Assembly: GCA_020025575.1 (NCBI GenBank)
Contig: JAHHRW010000002.1
Location: 144,203 to 208,202 of the forward strand
Direction: 5' to 3'
DNA from: Oscillospiraceae bacterium
GTDB taxonomy: Bacteria; Bacillota; Clostridia; Oscillospirales; Oscillospiraceae
Length of the DNA: 64,000 nt
Both the position numbers and the translations under genes were made by a program. The notes beneath the pieces were generated by a model. That model searched no databases. It was not told the origin of the DNA and saw nothing but the letters and a program-made list of their open reading frames with translations. This document shows positions 17,762 through 26,141 of this stretch, piece after piece. How positions within the stretch are numbered: the first letter of the stretch is position 1; each line of letters starts with the position of its first letter.

Positions 17762-18307
17762 ATGTCTAGAATTGGTAAGAAGCCTGTTGAAATTCCCGCA
17801 GGCGTTACTGTGAACGTTGCTGAGGGCAATGTTATCACTGTCACTGGCCCTCAGGGCACACTGACAAAGACCATGCATCCTGACATGATCATCAATGTTG
17901 AAGGTAATGTCCTGACTGTTGGTCGTCCCGACGAAGAGCATCTGCACAAGAGCCTGCACGGCCTGACCCGTACTCTGATCGCAAACATGATCGAGGGCGT
18001 GTCCAAGGGCTACTCCAAGGAACTGGACGTCAATGGCGTCGGTTTCCGTGTTGAGATGAAGGGCAAGCAGCTGGTTATGCGTTTGGGCTACTCCCATGAG
18101 GTTATCATGGATGAGATCGAGGGCATCAAGGTTGAGTGCCCCACCCCTAACAAGATTATCGTTAAGGGCATTGATAAGCAGGTCGTCGGTCAGTTCGCTG
18201 CCGAAGTCCGTGCTAAGCGTCCCCCCGAGCCTTACAAGGGCAAGGGCATCAAGTATACCACTGAGGTCATCCGCCGTAAGGTTGGTAAGACCGGTGGCAA
18301 GAAGTAA
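17762..18307 (+). CDS. rplF: 50S ribosomal protein L6
   Basis: L6 lies near the factor-binding site of the 50S subunit. It starts MSRIGKKPVEIPAGVTV and carries the duplicated fold with the C-terminal signature RAKRPPEPYKGKGIKY. The length of 181 residues is standard. It begins 12 bases after rpsH. Confidence 0.98.
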   Translation: MSRIGKKPVEIPAGVTVNVAEGNVITVTGPQGTLTKTMHPDMIINVEGNVLTVGRPDEEHLHKSLHGLTRTLIANMIEGVSKGYSKELDVNGVGFRVEMKGKQLVMRLGYSHEVIMDEIEGIKVECPTPNKIIVKGIDKQVVGQFAAEVRAKRPPEPYKGKGIKYTTEVIRRKVGKTGGKK

Positions 18308-18322
18308 TGGAGGTGTGCTAGA

Positions 18323-18682
18323 ATGGTTAGCAAGATCAATAAGAATGCAATGCGCCTGAAGCGTCATACCCGCGTTCGTGGCAAGATTTCCGGCACCCCC
18401 GAGCGTCCCCGCCTGAATGTGTTCCGTAGTAATGCGAATATTTACGCCCAGATCATCGATGATGTGAACGGTGTTACTCTGGTTTCCGCCAACACACTGG
18501 AAAAGGCATTTGAGGGCACTACCGGCAACTGCGAAGGTGCAAAGAAGGTTGGCCTGGTGCTGGCTGAGCGTGCCAAGGAAAAGGGCATCGAAGAGGTTGT
18601 TTTCGACCGCGGCGGCTATATTTTCCATGGCCGTGTCGCTGCTCTGGCTGAGGGCGCCCGCGAAGGCGGCCTGCAGTTCTAA
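18323..18682 (+). CDS. rplR: 50S ribosomal protein L18
   Basis: L18 binds 5S rRNA with L5. The sequence (119 residues) has RLKRHTRVRGKISGTPERP, FRSNANIYAQIIDD and the C-terminal FDRGGYIFHGRVAALAEGA, all typical. A frameshifted reading through this gene into rpsE exists but has no family match in its first part. Confidence 0.97.
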   Translation: MVSKINKNAMRLKRHTRVRGKISGTPERPRLNVFRSNANIYAQIIDDVNGVTLVSANTLEKAFEGTTGNCEGAKKVGLVLAERAKEKGIEEVVFDRGGYIFHGRVAALAEGAREGGLQF

Positions 18683-18701
18683 GTGTAGAGGAGGAAAAGA
18701 T

Positions 18702-19208
18702 ATGGCTTACAATAAGTCTAACAATGAAGCTCCCGAGCTCATTGAGAAGGTCGTCTACCTGAACCGGGTCTCCAAGACTGTCAAGGGCGGCCGTGTTATG
18801 AAGTTCTCTGCTCTGGTCGTCGTTGGCGACGGTAAGGGCACCGTTGGTTATGGCCTGGGTAAGGCAGCTGAGGTTTCCGAAGCTATCATCAAGGGCATTG
18901 CCGACGCAAAGAAGCATATGGTTAAGGTCAGCCTGGCTGGCTCCACCATTCCCCACGAAGTTATTGGTATCTTTGGTGCAGGCACCGTTCTGATGCGTCC
19001 CGCTCCCGAAGGTACTGGCGTTATCGCAGGCGGCGCTGTCCGTGCTGTGGTTGAAGCTGTGGGTATCAAGAATATCTGCGCTAAGTGCCTGCGCTCCAAC
19101 AACCCCCAGAACGTGGTAAAGGCTACCATGGCTGGCCTGGAGTCCCTGCGCACCCCCGAGCAGGTCGCTGCGATTCGGGGCAAGAGCGTTGAAGAAATCG
19201 TTGGTTAA
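18702..19208 (+). CDS. rpsE: 30S ribosomal protein S5
   Basis: S5 controls translational accuracy and helps unwind mRNA at the entry site. The double-stranded RNA-binding domain (NRVSKTVKGGRVMKFSALV) and the C-terminal domain (MRPAPEGTGVIAGGAVRAV) are clear. I use the ATG at 18702 behind GAGGAGG, giving 168 residues; the longer open frame from 18471 lies within rplR. A 14-base gap leads to rpmD. Confidence 0.98.
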   Translation: MAYNKSNNEAPELIEKVVYLNRVSKTVKGGRVMKFSALVVVGDGKGTVGYGLGKAAEVSEAIIKGIADAKKHMVKVSLAGSTIPHEVIGIFGAGTVLMRPAPEGTGVIAGGAVRAVVEAVGIKNICAKCLRSNNPQNVVKATMAGLESLRTPEQVAAIRGKSVEEIVG

Positions 19209-19222
19209 GGAGGGCAATTAAC

Positions 19223-19405
19223 ATGGCAAACCTGAAAATTACGCTGGTTAAGAGCCTGAACGGCCGACTGGAAAAGCACATCGCTACCGCTGAGTCCCTG
19301 GGCCTGCGTAAGATCGGCAATGTGACCATCCAGCCTGATAACACCCAGACCCGCGGTAAGATCGCTAAGATCGGCTACCTGCTGCAGGTCACCGAAGTTG
19401 AATAA
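19223..19405 (+). CDS. rpmD: 50S ribosomal protein L30
   Basis: A 60-residue protein with the compact L30 fold: LKITLVKSLNGRLEKHIATA, then LGLRKIGNVTIQPD and GKIAKIGYLLQVTEVE. A GGAGGG site precedes the ATG. The position between rpsE and rplO is universal in Firmicutes. Confidence 0.97.
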   Translation: MANLKITLVKSLNGRLEKHIATAESLGLRKIGNVTIQPDNTQTRGKIAKIGYLLQVTEVE

Positions 19406-19418
19406 GGAGGAGCTAGGA

Positions 19419-19859
19419 ATGAAACTTCATGAACTTTCTCCTGTCGCTGGTTCTACTCATGTAGGCAAGCGCAAGGGCCGTGGCGTCGGTACCGGTAACG
19501 GTAAGACTGGTGGCCGCGGTCACAAGGGTCAGCATGCTCGCTCCGGCGGCAAGACTCGTATCGGTTTCGAAGGCGGCCAGATGCCTCTGGTTCGTCGTAT
19601 CCCCAAGCGTGGCTTCACAAATATTTATGCAAAGCCCCTGACTGCTGTCAATGTGGCTTGCCTGAATCAGTTTGAAGATGGCGCTGTCGTCGATGCCGCT
19701 GCATTGATCGAAAAGGGTATCATCCATGATTGCCCCTACGGTCTGAAGGTCTTGTCCAATGGTAACCTGACCAAGAAGATCACTGTAAAGGCTGCGGCTT
19801 TCTCCGAATCTGCTAAGACTAAAATCGAGCAGGCAGGTGGAAAGGCCGAGGTGGTCTAA
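19419..19859 (+). CDS. rplO: 50S ribosomal protein L15
   Basis: L15 is a late 50S assembly protein with a glycine/arginine-rich N-terminal extension (GKRKGRGVGTGNGKTGGRG). The start chosen is the ATG at 19419 (MKLHELSPVAGS), behind AAGGAGG; the frame opens earlier, at 19398, inside rpmD. Its 146 residues are normal. The secY start codon follows its stop immediately. Confidence 0.97.
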   Translation: MKLHELSPVAGSTHVGKRKGRGVGTGNGKTGGRGHKGQHARSGGKTRIGFEGGQMPLVRRIPKRGFTNIYAKPLTAVNVACLNQFEDGAVVDAAALIEKGIIHDCPYGLKVLSNGNLTKKITVKAAAFSESAKTKIEQAGGKAEVV

Positions 19860-21137
19860 GTGCTAAGCACGCTGCAGAACGCCTGGAAAATTCCCGAACT
19901 TCGCAAGAAGCTTCTCTTTACCGTGCTCGTACTGCTGCTTTACCGCATCGGTAATGTGATCCCTGTTCCTTATATCGATGTTAATGCTCTGTCCACTTAT
20001 TTTAATAATGTGCTGAGCAACACCATTCTGGGTCTGTACAATGCAATGTCCGGTTCTGCCTTCTCACAGGCAACCGTGCTTGCATTGGGCATTCAGCCCT
20101 ACATCAATGCTTCCATTATCATCCAGCTTCTCACCGTAGCCATTCCCGCTCTGGAGCGCATGGCCAAGGAAGAGGGCGAGGAAGGTAAGAAAAAGCTGAA
20201 CCTGATCACACGGTACACCACCGTTGCTCTGGGTCTGCTGATGGGCTGGGCCTACTACACAATGCTGTCCAACTATGGCATTGTTACCAAGAGCGGTTTC
20301 ATGCCTGCTCTTGTGATTATCCTGTCATTTACTGCTGGTTCTGCCGCAGTTATGTGGCTCGGCGAGCAGATCACCGAGTTTGGTATTGGCAACGGTATCT
20401 CCTTGATCCTGTTTGCGAATATCGTCTCTCGTCTGCCTGCTATGATTAACACCATGTTCACCATGGTGTGGTGGCATGTGCTGATCGTCCTGGTCGGCAT
20501 GGTTGCACTGGTTCTGTTCATCATCTTCATCAATGATGCAGAGCGCCGGATTCCCATCCAGTATGCAAAGCGCGTGGTTGGCCGTAAGGTTTACGGCGGT
20601 CAGAACACCCATCTGCCCATCAAGGTCAGCATGTCCGGTGTTATGCCCGTTATCTTCGCTCAGTCCATCGTTAGCATCATGCCCACCATCTTTGCATTCA
20701 CCAATCCCACCGGTACCTCTGAAAATGGCTTTGTGCAGTTCCTGATTAACATCAGCAACCAGCACTCCGCATTTTATGCGTTTAGCTATTTCATCCTGAT
20801 CTTCTTCTTTGGCTGGTTCTACGCGGCCATCCAGTATGATCCCGTAGAGATCTCCAATAATCTGAAGAAGAACGGTGGTTTCATTCCCGGTTTCCGTCCC
20901 GGTAAGCCCACTGCTGAATTCATCCAGAAGGTCATCGGTAAAATCGTGATCTTTGGTTCTGTATATCTGTCTGTGGTAGCTCTGCTGCCCATCATTGCAG
21001 GTAACATTATGGATTCTGTGCGGAATTTGGCTATCGGCGGTACCTCCGTCATCATTGTCGTAGGTGTTGCGCTGGAAACTGTGAAGGCAATTGAGGCCCA
21101 GATGCTGATGCGTCACTACAAGGGTTTCCTCGATTAA
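19860..21137 (+). CDS. secY: Preprotein translocase subunit SecY
   Basis: SecY is the channel of the Sec translocon, with ten membrane helices. The GTG start at 19860 directly follows the rplO stop codon, with GAGGTGG as the ribosome binding site inside rplO. Family hallmarks include ALGIQPYINASIIIQLL (plug region), the loop RRIPIQYAKRVVGRKVYGG, YAAIQYDPVEISNNLKKNG and the C-terminal ETVKAIEAQMLMRHYKGFL. The length of 425 residues is typical. It is co-transcribed with adk and map, as in most Firmicutes. Confidence 0.98.
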   Translation: MLSTLQNAWKIPELRKKLLFTVLVLLLYRIGNVIPVPYIDVNALSTYFNNVLSNTILGLYNAMSGSAFSQATVLALGIQPYINASIIIQLLTVAIPALERMAKEEGEEGKKKLNLITRYTTVALGLLMGWAYYTMLSNYGIVTKSGFMPALVIILSFTAGSAAVMWLGEQITEFGIGNGISLILFANIVSRLPAMINTMFTMVWWHVLIVLVGMVALVLFIIFINDAERRIPIQYAKRVVGRKVYGGQNTHLPIKVSMSGVMPVIFAQSIVSIMPTIFAFTNPTGTSENGFVQFLINISNQHSAFYAFSYFILIFFFGWFYAAIQYDPVEISNNLKKNGGFIPGFRPGKPTAEFIQKVIGKIVIFGSVYLSVVALLPIIAGNIMDSVRNLAIGGTSVIIVVGVALETVKAIEAQMLMRHYKGFLD

Positions 21138-21154
21138 GAAAGAGGTGCAGTAGG

Positions 21155-21793
21155 ATGAATTTAATTCTGTTGGGTGCACCCGGTGCTGGTAAGGGTACTC
21201 AGGCAGAACTTCTGGTTGAAGCTCTGGGTATTCCCTCCATCTCCACCGGCAACATGCTCCGTGAGGCAATCGCCAATGGCACGGAGATTGGCAAACAAGC
21301 CAAACACTACATGGATAACGGTCTGCTGGTTCCTGACGAAGTCATTCTCGGCATCGTTGCAGAACGCGTCGCTCAGCCTGACTGTGCAAACGGATTTATC
21401 TTGGACGGGGTGCCTCGCACCCTGGCCCAGGCCGAAGCACTGGAGGCTAAGGGCGTCCGGATCGACCATGTTGTTTCTATCGAGATTGACGACTCTGTGA
21501 TTGAAGGCCGTATGACCGGTCGGCGTGTGTGCTCCAAGTGCGGCGCCAGCTATCACATTGTTGCTAATCCTACCAAGGTTGAAGGTATCTGTGATGCTTG
21601 CGGGGCTGAAGTTGTGATTCGCAAGGATGATACTCCTGAAACTGTTCAGAAGCGTCTGAAGGTTTATCACGAAGAAACTGAAGTCCTGAAAGAGTTCTAT
21701 GCCAAGCGCGGTAACCTGCGTATGGTAGAGGGTAATCAGGCAATCAAGCAGATCACATCTGATATCTTGGAAAAAATTGGTGCAAAAGTATGA
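21155..21793 (+). CDS. adk: Adenylate kinase
   Basis: Adk interconverts ATP, ADP and AMP. The P-loop GAPGAGKGTQAE is at the N-terminus, and STGNMLREAI and DGVPRTLAQAEAL form the AMP-binding part. The LID domain carries a zinc site (CSKCG and CDACG), as in Gram-positive enzymes. The protein has 212 residues. Its stop overlaps the map start (ATGA). Confidence 0.98.
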   Translation: MNLILLGAPGAGKGTQAELLVEALGIPSISTGNMLREAIANGTEIGKQAKHYMDNGLLVPDEVILGIVAERVAQPDCANGFILDGVPRTLAQAEALEAKGVRIDHVVSIEIDDSVIEGRMTGRRVCSKCGASYHIVANPTKVEGICDACGAEVVIRKDDTPETVQKRLKVYHEETEVLKEFYAKRGNLRMVEGNQAIKQITSDILEKIGAKV

Positions 21794-22545
21794 TCTCAAT
21801 CAAAAATGAACATGAACTTCAGTCTATGCGTCAGGCTTGTAAGATTACCGCGGCAGCCCGTGCTTTGGCAGGGGAAATGGTAAGACCTGGCGTTACGACG
21901 AAGCAGATTGATAAAGCTGTTCACGATTTTATTGTGAGCCAGGGCGCGAAACCGTCGTTCCTCGGCTATGGCGGCTTTCCTGGAAGCGCTTGTGTCAGCG
22001 TAAATGATGTTGTGATCCATGGTATTCCCGGTGGATATGTCTTAAAAGACGGTGACATCGTTAGTGTTGACGTGGGTGCATACTATCTGGGATTTCATGG
22101 CGATTGTGCTGCTACTTTTGCATGCGGTACGATTTCCGACGAAGCACAGCGACTCATTGATGTGACTCGCCAGAGTTTCTTTGAAGGATTGAAGTACGCA
22201 AAGCGCGGAAACCGCGTGTCCGACATCTCCCACGCCGTACAGAAGCATGTGGAGTCTAACGGTTTTTCAGTTGTGCGCTCGTTCGTAGGTCACGGCGTCG
22301 GCGCGCAATTGCATGAAGAACCCGAGGTGCCGAATTTTGGCGCTCCGGGACGTGGACCCCGGTTGCTGCCGGGCATGACGATTGCCATCGAGCCTATGGT
22401 GAATGTGGGCACTTATGAAGTGCGTGTTCTCAAGGATCGCTGGACTACCGTCACAGCCGATGGCAAACTGGCTGCCCACTATGAAAATACTGTACTCATC
22501 ACCGACGGCGAGCCGGAAATACTCACCGTCATCGAAGGGCTTTGA
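21790..22545 (+). CDS. map: Type I methionine aminopeptidase
   Basis: Map removes the N-terminal methionine after deformylation. The metal ligands are visible: the two aspartates in VDVGAYYLGFHGDCAATF, the histidine in GHGVGAQLHEEPEVPNFG, and glutamates in AIEPMVN and ENTVLIT. With 251 residues it is the short type I form without an N-terminal extension. It overlaps adk by four bases. Codon usage is already less biased than in the ribosomal genes. Confidence 0.97.
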   Translation: MISIKNEHELQSMRQACKITAAARALAGEMVRPGVTTKQIDKAVHDFIVSQGAKPSFLGYGGFPGSACVSVNDVVIHGIPGGYVLKDGDIVSVDVGAYYLGFHGDCAATFACGTISDEAQRLIDVTRQSFFEGLKYAKRGNRVSDISHAVQKHVESNGFSVVRSFVGHGVGAQLHEEPEVPNFGAPGRGPRLLPGMTIAIEPMVNVGTYEVRVLKDRWTTVTADGKLAAHYENTVLITDGEPEILTVIEGL

Positions 22546-22547
22546 TT

Positions 22548-22850
22548 ATGGAACCAGGCAAACCTGATATATGTATTTCGGATGTAGTGGCTTCCACCGC
22601 AGGCAGGGACTCCGGTCAACTGTTCTATGTAATCAGAACAGATGGTGTGTATGTGGAGCTTGTAAACGGTAAGGATCGCTCCTTGGAAAAGCCCAAGCTG
22701 AAGAAAATAAAACACGTAAAGAAAGTCCTTCGCGCTGAGACCAGAGTTGCTGCAAAGATTCGAAGCGGCGACAAAGTACTCAACAGCGAATTACGCAAGG
22801 ACCTGGCTTATATCAGCCAGGAGGTAAACAGTCATAACCAAGGAGGTTAA
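22548..22850 (+). CDS. KOW-domain RNA-binding protein (L14e/YmxD-like)
   Basis: This 100-residue protein has an N-terminal KOW/SH3-like motif (DVVASTAGRDSGQLFYVI) followed by a basic segment (KPKLKKIKHVKKVLR). Such proteins regularly lie between map and infA in Clostridia and are thought to bind ribosomal RNA, but no precise role is established. I prefer the ATG at 22548, about nine bases after AAGGG; a TTG at 22542 overlapping the map stop is possible. The tail (NSHNQGG) overlaps the infA ribosome binding site. Confidence 0.85.
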   Translation: MEPGKPDICISDVVASTAGRDSGQLFYVIRTDGVYVELVNGKDRSLEKPKLKKIKHVKKVLRAETRVAAKIRSGDKVLNSELRKDLAYISQEVNSHNQGG

Positions 22851-22854
22851 AATC

Positions 22855-23073
22855 TTGGCAAAGGACGACGTAATCGAAATTGAGGGCATCGTTGTCGATG
22901 CGCTGCCGAATGCAATGTTTACCGTTGACATTGGCAACGGTCACACCATTCTGGCACACATTTCCGGCAAGCTAAGGATGAACTTCATCAAAATCTTGCC
23001 CGGTGACAAGGTAACCGTTCAAATGTCTCCGTACGATCTGACTCAGGGTCGGATCACCTGGAGAAGTAAGTAA
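22855..23073 (+). CDS. infA: Translation initiation factor IF-1
   Basis: IF-1 blocks the A site during initiation. The 72 residues show the S1-type OB fold: EIEGIVVDALPNAMFTVDI, GHTILAHISGKLRMNFIKI and a C-terminal DLTQGRITWRSK. It starts at a TTG (22855) behind AAGGAGG, a choice supported by the conserved N-terminus (M)AKDDVIE. It is followed by rpmJ, the standard order. Confidence 0.97.
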   Translation: MAKDDVIEIEGIVVDALPNAMFTVDIGNGHTILAHISGKLRMNFIKILPGDKVTVQMSPYDLTQGRITWRSK

Positions 23074-23108
23074 AACAGAGATTCGTTCTCATATGGAGGT
23101 TAAACAGT

Positions 23109-23222
23109 ATGAAGGTAAGACCGTCCGTTAAACCCATGTGCGAAAAGTGTAAGATTATCAAGCGCAAGGGTCGCGTTATGGTAATTTGCGAAAACCCCAA
23201 ACACAAGCAGAGACAAGGCTAA
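23109..23222 (+). CDS. rpmJ: 50S ribosomal protein L36
   Basis: The 37-residue sequence MKVRPSVKPMCEKCKIIKRK and its continuation (RGRVMVICENPKHKQRQG) is a textbook zinc-binding L36. The ligands are CEKC, a third cysteine and a histidine near the C-terminus. A GGAGG site lies before the ATG. It sits between infA and rpsM, as in nearly all Firmicutes. Confidence 0.98.
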   Translation: MKVRPSVKPMCEKCKIIKRKGRVMVICENPKHKQRQG

Positions 23223-23241
23223 TAGGAGGTGCTGAAAAAGT

Positions 23242-23610
23242 ATGGCACGTATTGCTGGTATTGACCTGCCCCGCGAAAAGCGTATTGAAATTGGTCTGAC
23301 TTATATCTACGGCATCGGCGCTACTCGCGCTAAGGAGATTCTGGAGAAGACTGGCATCAACCCTGACACTCGCGTCAAGGACCTGACTGAAGACCAGGAA
23401 GCTCAGCTCCGTGAAGCCATTGAGCATAACTACACCATCGAAGGTGATCTGCGCAGAGAGACCGCTATGAACATCAAGCGTCTGTCTGAAATCGGCTGCT
23501 ATCGCGGTCTGCGTCATCGTCGTGGTCTGCCCGTGCATGGTCAGCGTACAAAGACCAACGCTCGTACCCGTAAGGGTCCCAAGAAGACCATCGCCAATAA
23601 GAAGAAGTAA
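23242..23610 (+). CDS. rpsM: 30S ribosomal protein S13
   Basis: S13 lies in the 30S head and contacts L5 and P-site tRNA. The 122-residue sequence starts MARIAGIDLPREKRIEIGL and has the helix-hairpin-helix region GIGATRAKEIL. The conserved basic tail is RGLPVHGQRTKTNARTRKG. It opens the alpha-operon part of the cluster. Confidence 0.98.
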   Translation: MARIAGIDLPREKRIEIGLTYIYGIGATRAKEILEKTGINPDTRVKDLTEDQEAQLREAIEHNYTIEGDLRRETAMNIKRLSEIGCYRGLRHRRGLPVHGQRTKTNARTRKGPKKTIANKKK

Positions 23611-23625
23611 GGAGGGATATGTAAC

Positions 23626-24021
23626 ATGGCTAAAGCTACTAAGAAGGTTGTAAAGCGCCGCAGAGAGCGCAAGGTAGTTGAGAAGGGCGCGGCACATATC
23701 CGTTCCTCTTTCAACAACACCATGGTCACCATTACCGACCTGGAAGGCAATGCCCTGAGCTGGGCATCCTCCGGCGGTCTGGGCTTCCGTGGCTCCAGAA
23801 AGTCCACCCCCTTTGCTGCACAGAGCGCTGCTGAGACTGCTGCCAATGCTGCAAAGGAGTACGGCCTGAAGACCGTTGAGGTCTATGTTAAGGGCCCCGG
23901 CCAGGGACGTGAAGCTGCAATCCGTGCACTGCAGTCCGCAGGCCTGGAAGTCGTTATGATCAAGGACGTGACTCCCATTCCTCACAATGGTTGCCGTCCT
24001 CCCAAGAGACGTCGTGTCTGA
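23626..24021 (+). CDS. rpsK: 30S ribosomal protein S11
   Basis: S11 forms part of the platform near the E site. Segments AHIRSSFNNTMVTITDLEG, GFRGSRKSTPFAAQSAAE and the C-terminal HNGCRPPKRRRV are canonical. The protein has 131 residues. It begins 15 bases after rpsM behind AAGGAGGG. Confidence 0.98.
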   Translation: MAKATKKVVKRRRERKVVEKGAAHIRSSFNNTMVTITDLEGNALSWASSGGLGFRGSRKSTPFAAQSAAETAANAAKEYGLKTVEVYVKGPGQGREAAIRALQSAGLEVVMIKDVTPIPHNGCRPPKRRRV

Positions 24022-24047
24022 TTTTGCAATAGGAGGAATTTTGCGTT

Positions 24048-24644
24048 ATGGCTAAGAATATGCAGCCCGTGCTGAAGCGTTGCAGAACTCTGGGCGTTTC
24101 TCCTGCCGCAATGGGTTATTCCAAGACTTCCAACAAGAACCCCGGCGGCCAGAGAAGAGCTAAGAAGTCCGAATATGCTGCTCAGCTGACTGAGAAGCAG
24201 AAGGTCAAGTTTGTTTACGGTGTGCAGGAAAAGCAGTTCCGTAACTATTATGAAAAGGCATCCCGCGCAGAGGGCAACACTGGTGAAGTGCTGCTGACCT
24301 ACGTGGAGCGCAGACTGGACAATGTTGTCTATCGTCTGGGCTTTGCCAACACCCGCCGCCAGGCTCGCCAGCTGGTGAACCATGGCCACTTCACTGTCAA
24401 TGGCAACCGCGTTAACATTCCCAGCTTCCTGGTGAAGACCGGTGATGTCATTGCTGTGTGCGAGAAGAGCGTTTCCAGCAACTTCTTCAAGAAGCTGAAG
24501 GAAGACGATGCATTTGTTGCTGCTCCCAAGTGGTTGGATCGTGACAAGAATACCCTCAGCGGTAAGGTCATTGCTATGCCCACTAAGGCGGACATCGACT
24601 TCGACATCGCCGAGCACCTGATCGTCGAGTTGTACTCCAAGTAA
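24048..24644 (+). CDS. rpsD: 30S ribosomal protein S4
   Basis: S4 nucleates 30S assembly and has an S4 RNA-binding domain (RRLDNVVYRLGFANTRRQA). The 198 residues include the typical KSEYAAQLTEKQKVKFVYG and the C-terminal MPTKADIDFDIAEHLIVELY. The N-terminal region is shortened (no four-cysteine zinc site), as in many Firmicutes forms. A 79-base gap with a strong hairpin separates it from rpoA. Confidence 0.97.
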   Translation: MAKNMQPVLKRCRTLGVSPAAMGYSKTSNKNPGGQRRAKKSEYAAQLTEKQKVKFVYGVQEKQFRNYYEKASRAEGNTGEVLLTYVERRLDNVVYRLGFANTRRQARQLVNHGHFTVNGNRVNIPSFLVKTGDVIAVCEKSVSSNFFKKLKEDDAFVAAPKWLDRDKNTLSGKVIAMPTKADIDFDIAEHLIVELYSK

Positions 24645-24677
24645 TCGACCCCCTCATTTCGTTCGTATGCATTTCGG

Positions 24678-24701
24678 GTGGGGTGGTTACTTCCACCCCA
24701 C
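24678..24701 (+). other. Perfect 9-bp hairpin between rpsD and rpoA
   Basis: GTGGGGTGG and CCACCCCAC form a perfect nine-pair GC-rich stem with a six-base loop. No T-run follows, so it is not a normal terminator. It could mark an RNA processing site, stabilise a 3' end, or control rpoA translation, whose AAGGAGG site lies just downstream. Confidence 0.5.
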
Positions 24702-24723
24702 ACTACAAGGAGGGTATTGATTC

Positions 24724-25683
24724 ATGGTAGAAATTGAAAAGCCTCGTATTACCTGTATGGATTCTGCTGAGGATGTCTCATACGGCAAGTATGTAGTTGA
24801 GCCTCTGGAGCGCGGCTACGGCACCACGCTGGGTAACTCCCTGCGTCGGATTCTGTTGTCCAGCTTGCCTGGCACTGCGGCGACCTCTGTTAAGATCGCC
24901 GGCGTTCAGCATGAGTTCTCCACCGTTCCCGGTGTGAAGGAAGACGTGACTGAAATTGTTCTGAATGTGAAGCGCATTATTGCAAAACTTCATTGTCAGG
25001 GCGTTAAGACCGTCTATATCGATGCTGTCGGCCCCTGTGAAGTCAGAGCCGGCGACATTAAGGCCGATGGGGAAGTTGAGATTCTCAACCCGGATCTTCT
25101 GATCTGCACCCTGGGCCCCGATGCCACCTTTAACATGGAGATCACTATGAGCCACGGTCGTGGATATGTGTCCTCCGATCGGAACAAGAACCCGCAGACT
25201 CCCATCGGCGTAATCCCCATCGACTCCATCTACACCCCTGTTTACAAGGTGAACTACACCGTGGAAAACACGCGCGTGGGTAACATGACAGATTTTGATA
25301 AGCTGACTCTAGAGGTCTGGACTGATTCCACCATCTCTGCTCGCGATGCTGTGAGCCTGGGTGCAAAGATCATGGCTGACCACCTGAGCCTGTTCACCAA
25401 CCTGTCTGACACAGTGGGCGCTAGCACCACTGTGGTGGAGAAGACTTCTGACAGACCCGATGCCAAGCTGGCAATGACCATTGACGAGCTGGATCTGTCC
25501 GTCCGCAGCTTCAACTGCCTGAAGCGCGCCAACATCAACACCGTTGCTGATCTGATCAACAAGACCGGCGAGGATATGATGAAGGTTCGTAACATGGGCA
25601 AGAAGTCTCTGGATGAGGTACAGAAGAAGCTTGAGATGATGGGTCTGTCCCTGGCCAGTGACGATTCTGGCAGCAACAACTAA
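24724..25683 (+). CDS. rpoA: DNA-directed RNA polymerase subunit alpha
   Basis: The alpha subunit assembles RNA polymerase and contacts UP elements and activators. The N-terminal dimerisation domain (about residues 1-230) contains YVVEPLERGYGTTLGNSLR and a region matching SLPGTAATSVKI. The C-terminal domain contains helix-hairpin-helix segments SVRSFNCLKRANINTVADL and NMGKKSLDEVQKKLEMMGL. At 319 residues it is normal length. Confidence 0.98.
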   Translation: MVEIEKPRITCMDSAEDVSYGKYVVEPLERGYGTTLGNSLRRILLSSLPGTAATSVKIAGVQHEFSTVPGVKEDVTEIVLNVKRIIAKLHCQGVKTVYIDAVGPCEVRAGDIKADGEVEILNPDLLICTLGPDATFNMEITMSHGRGYVSSDRNKNPQTPIGVIPIDSIYTPVYKVNYTVENTRVGNMTDFDKLTLEVWTDSTISARDAVSLGAKIMADHLSLFTNLSDTVGASTTVVEKTSDRPDAKLAMTIDELDLSVRSFNCLKRANINTVADLINKTGEDMMKVRNMGKKSLDEVQKKLEMMGLSLASDDSGSNN

Positions 25684-25713
25684 GTTAACCTTTCAAGTAA
25701 GGAGGAAACGTTC

Positions 25714-26055
25714 ATGTTTGGCACTCGTAAGCTGGGCAAAACCAGCACTCAGAGAAGAGCTATGCTGCGTCAGCAGGTCACCGATCTGTTGGAGCACGGC
25801 AAGATGGAGACCACCTTCTATCGCGCTAAGGAAATCCAGCCTGTGGTTGAGAAGATGATCACCCTGGGCAAGAAGGGCAACCTGGCTGCTTACCGTAGAG
25901 CTCTGGGCTACATCACCAAGGAAGATGTTGCTCAAAAGCTGTTCAAGGAGATCGCTCCCAAGTATGCTGACCGTAACGGCGGCTATACCAGAGTGACCCG
26001 TATTGGTGAGCGCCGCGGTGATGCTGCTGAAATGGCAGTCATCGAGCTGGTGTAA
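25714..26055 (+). CDS. rplQ: 50S ribosomal protein L17
   Basis: L17 lies near the tunnel exit. The 113-residue sequence has RKLGKTSTQRRAMLRQQVT, MITLGKKGNLAAYRRAL and the C-terminal YTRVTRIGERRGDAAEMAV. It is the last gene of the superoperon, followed within 30 bases by a strong terminator. Confidence 0.98.
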   Translation: MFGTRKLGKTSTQRRAMLRQQVTDLLEHGKMETTFYRAKEIQPVVEKMITLGKKGNLAAYRRALGYITKEDVAQKLFKEIAPKYADRNGGYTRVTRIGERRGDAAEMAVIELV

Positions 26056-26080
26056 TTCCAAAAGGCATTTGATAAAAATG

Positions 26081-26113
26081 AACGGTGCAGTAATTTACTG
26101 CACCGTTTTTTTG
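26081..26113 (+). terminator. Terminator of the ribosomal superoperon
   Basis: AACGGTGCAGTAA pairs with TTACTGCACCGTT to give a stem of up to 12-13 pairs, followed by seven T. It ends the roughly 16-kb ribosomal protein transcript. Confidence 0.95.
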
Positions 26114-26141
26114 TAGGCTTTTCTCAAATATAGAAGTAGTA

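Noticed and set aside
17345..18628. 427-residue minus-strand open frame
   Set aside because: Antisense to rpsH, rplF and rplR, which are certain. No start site or recognisable domain.
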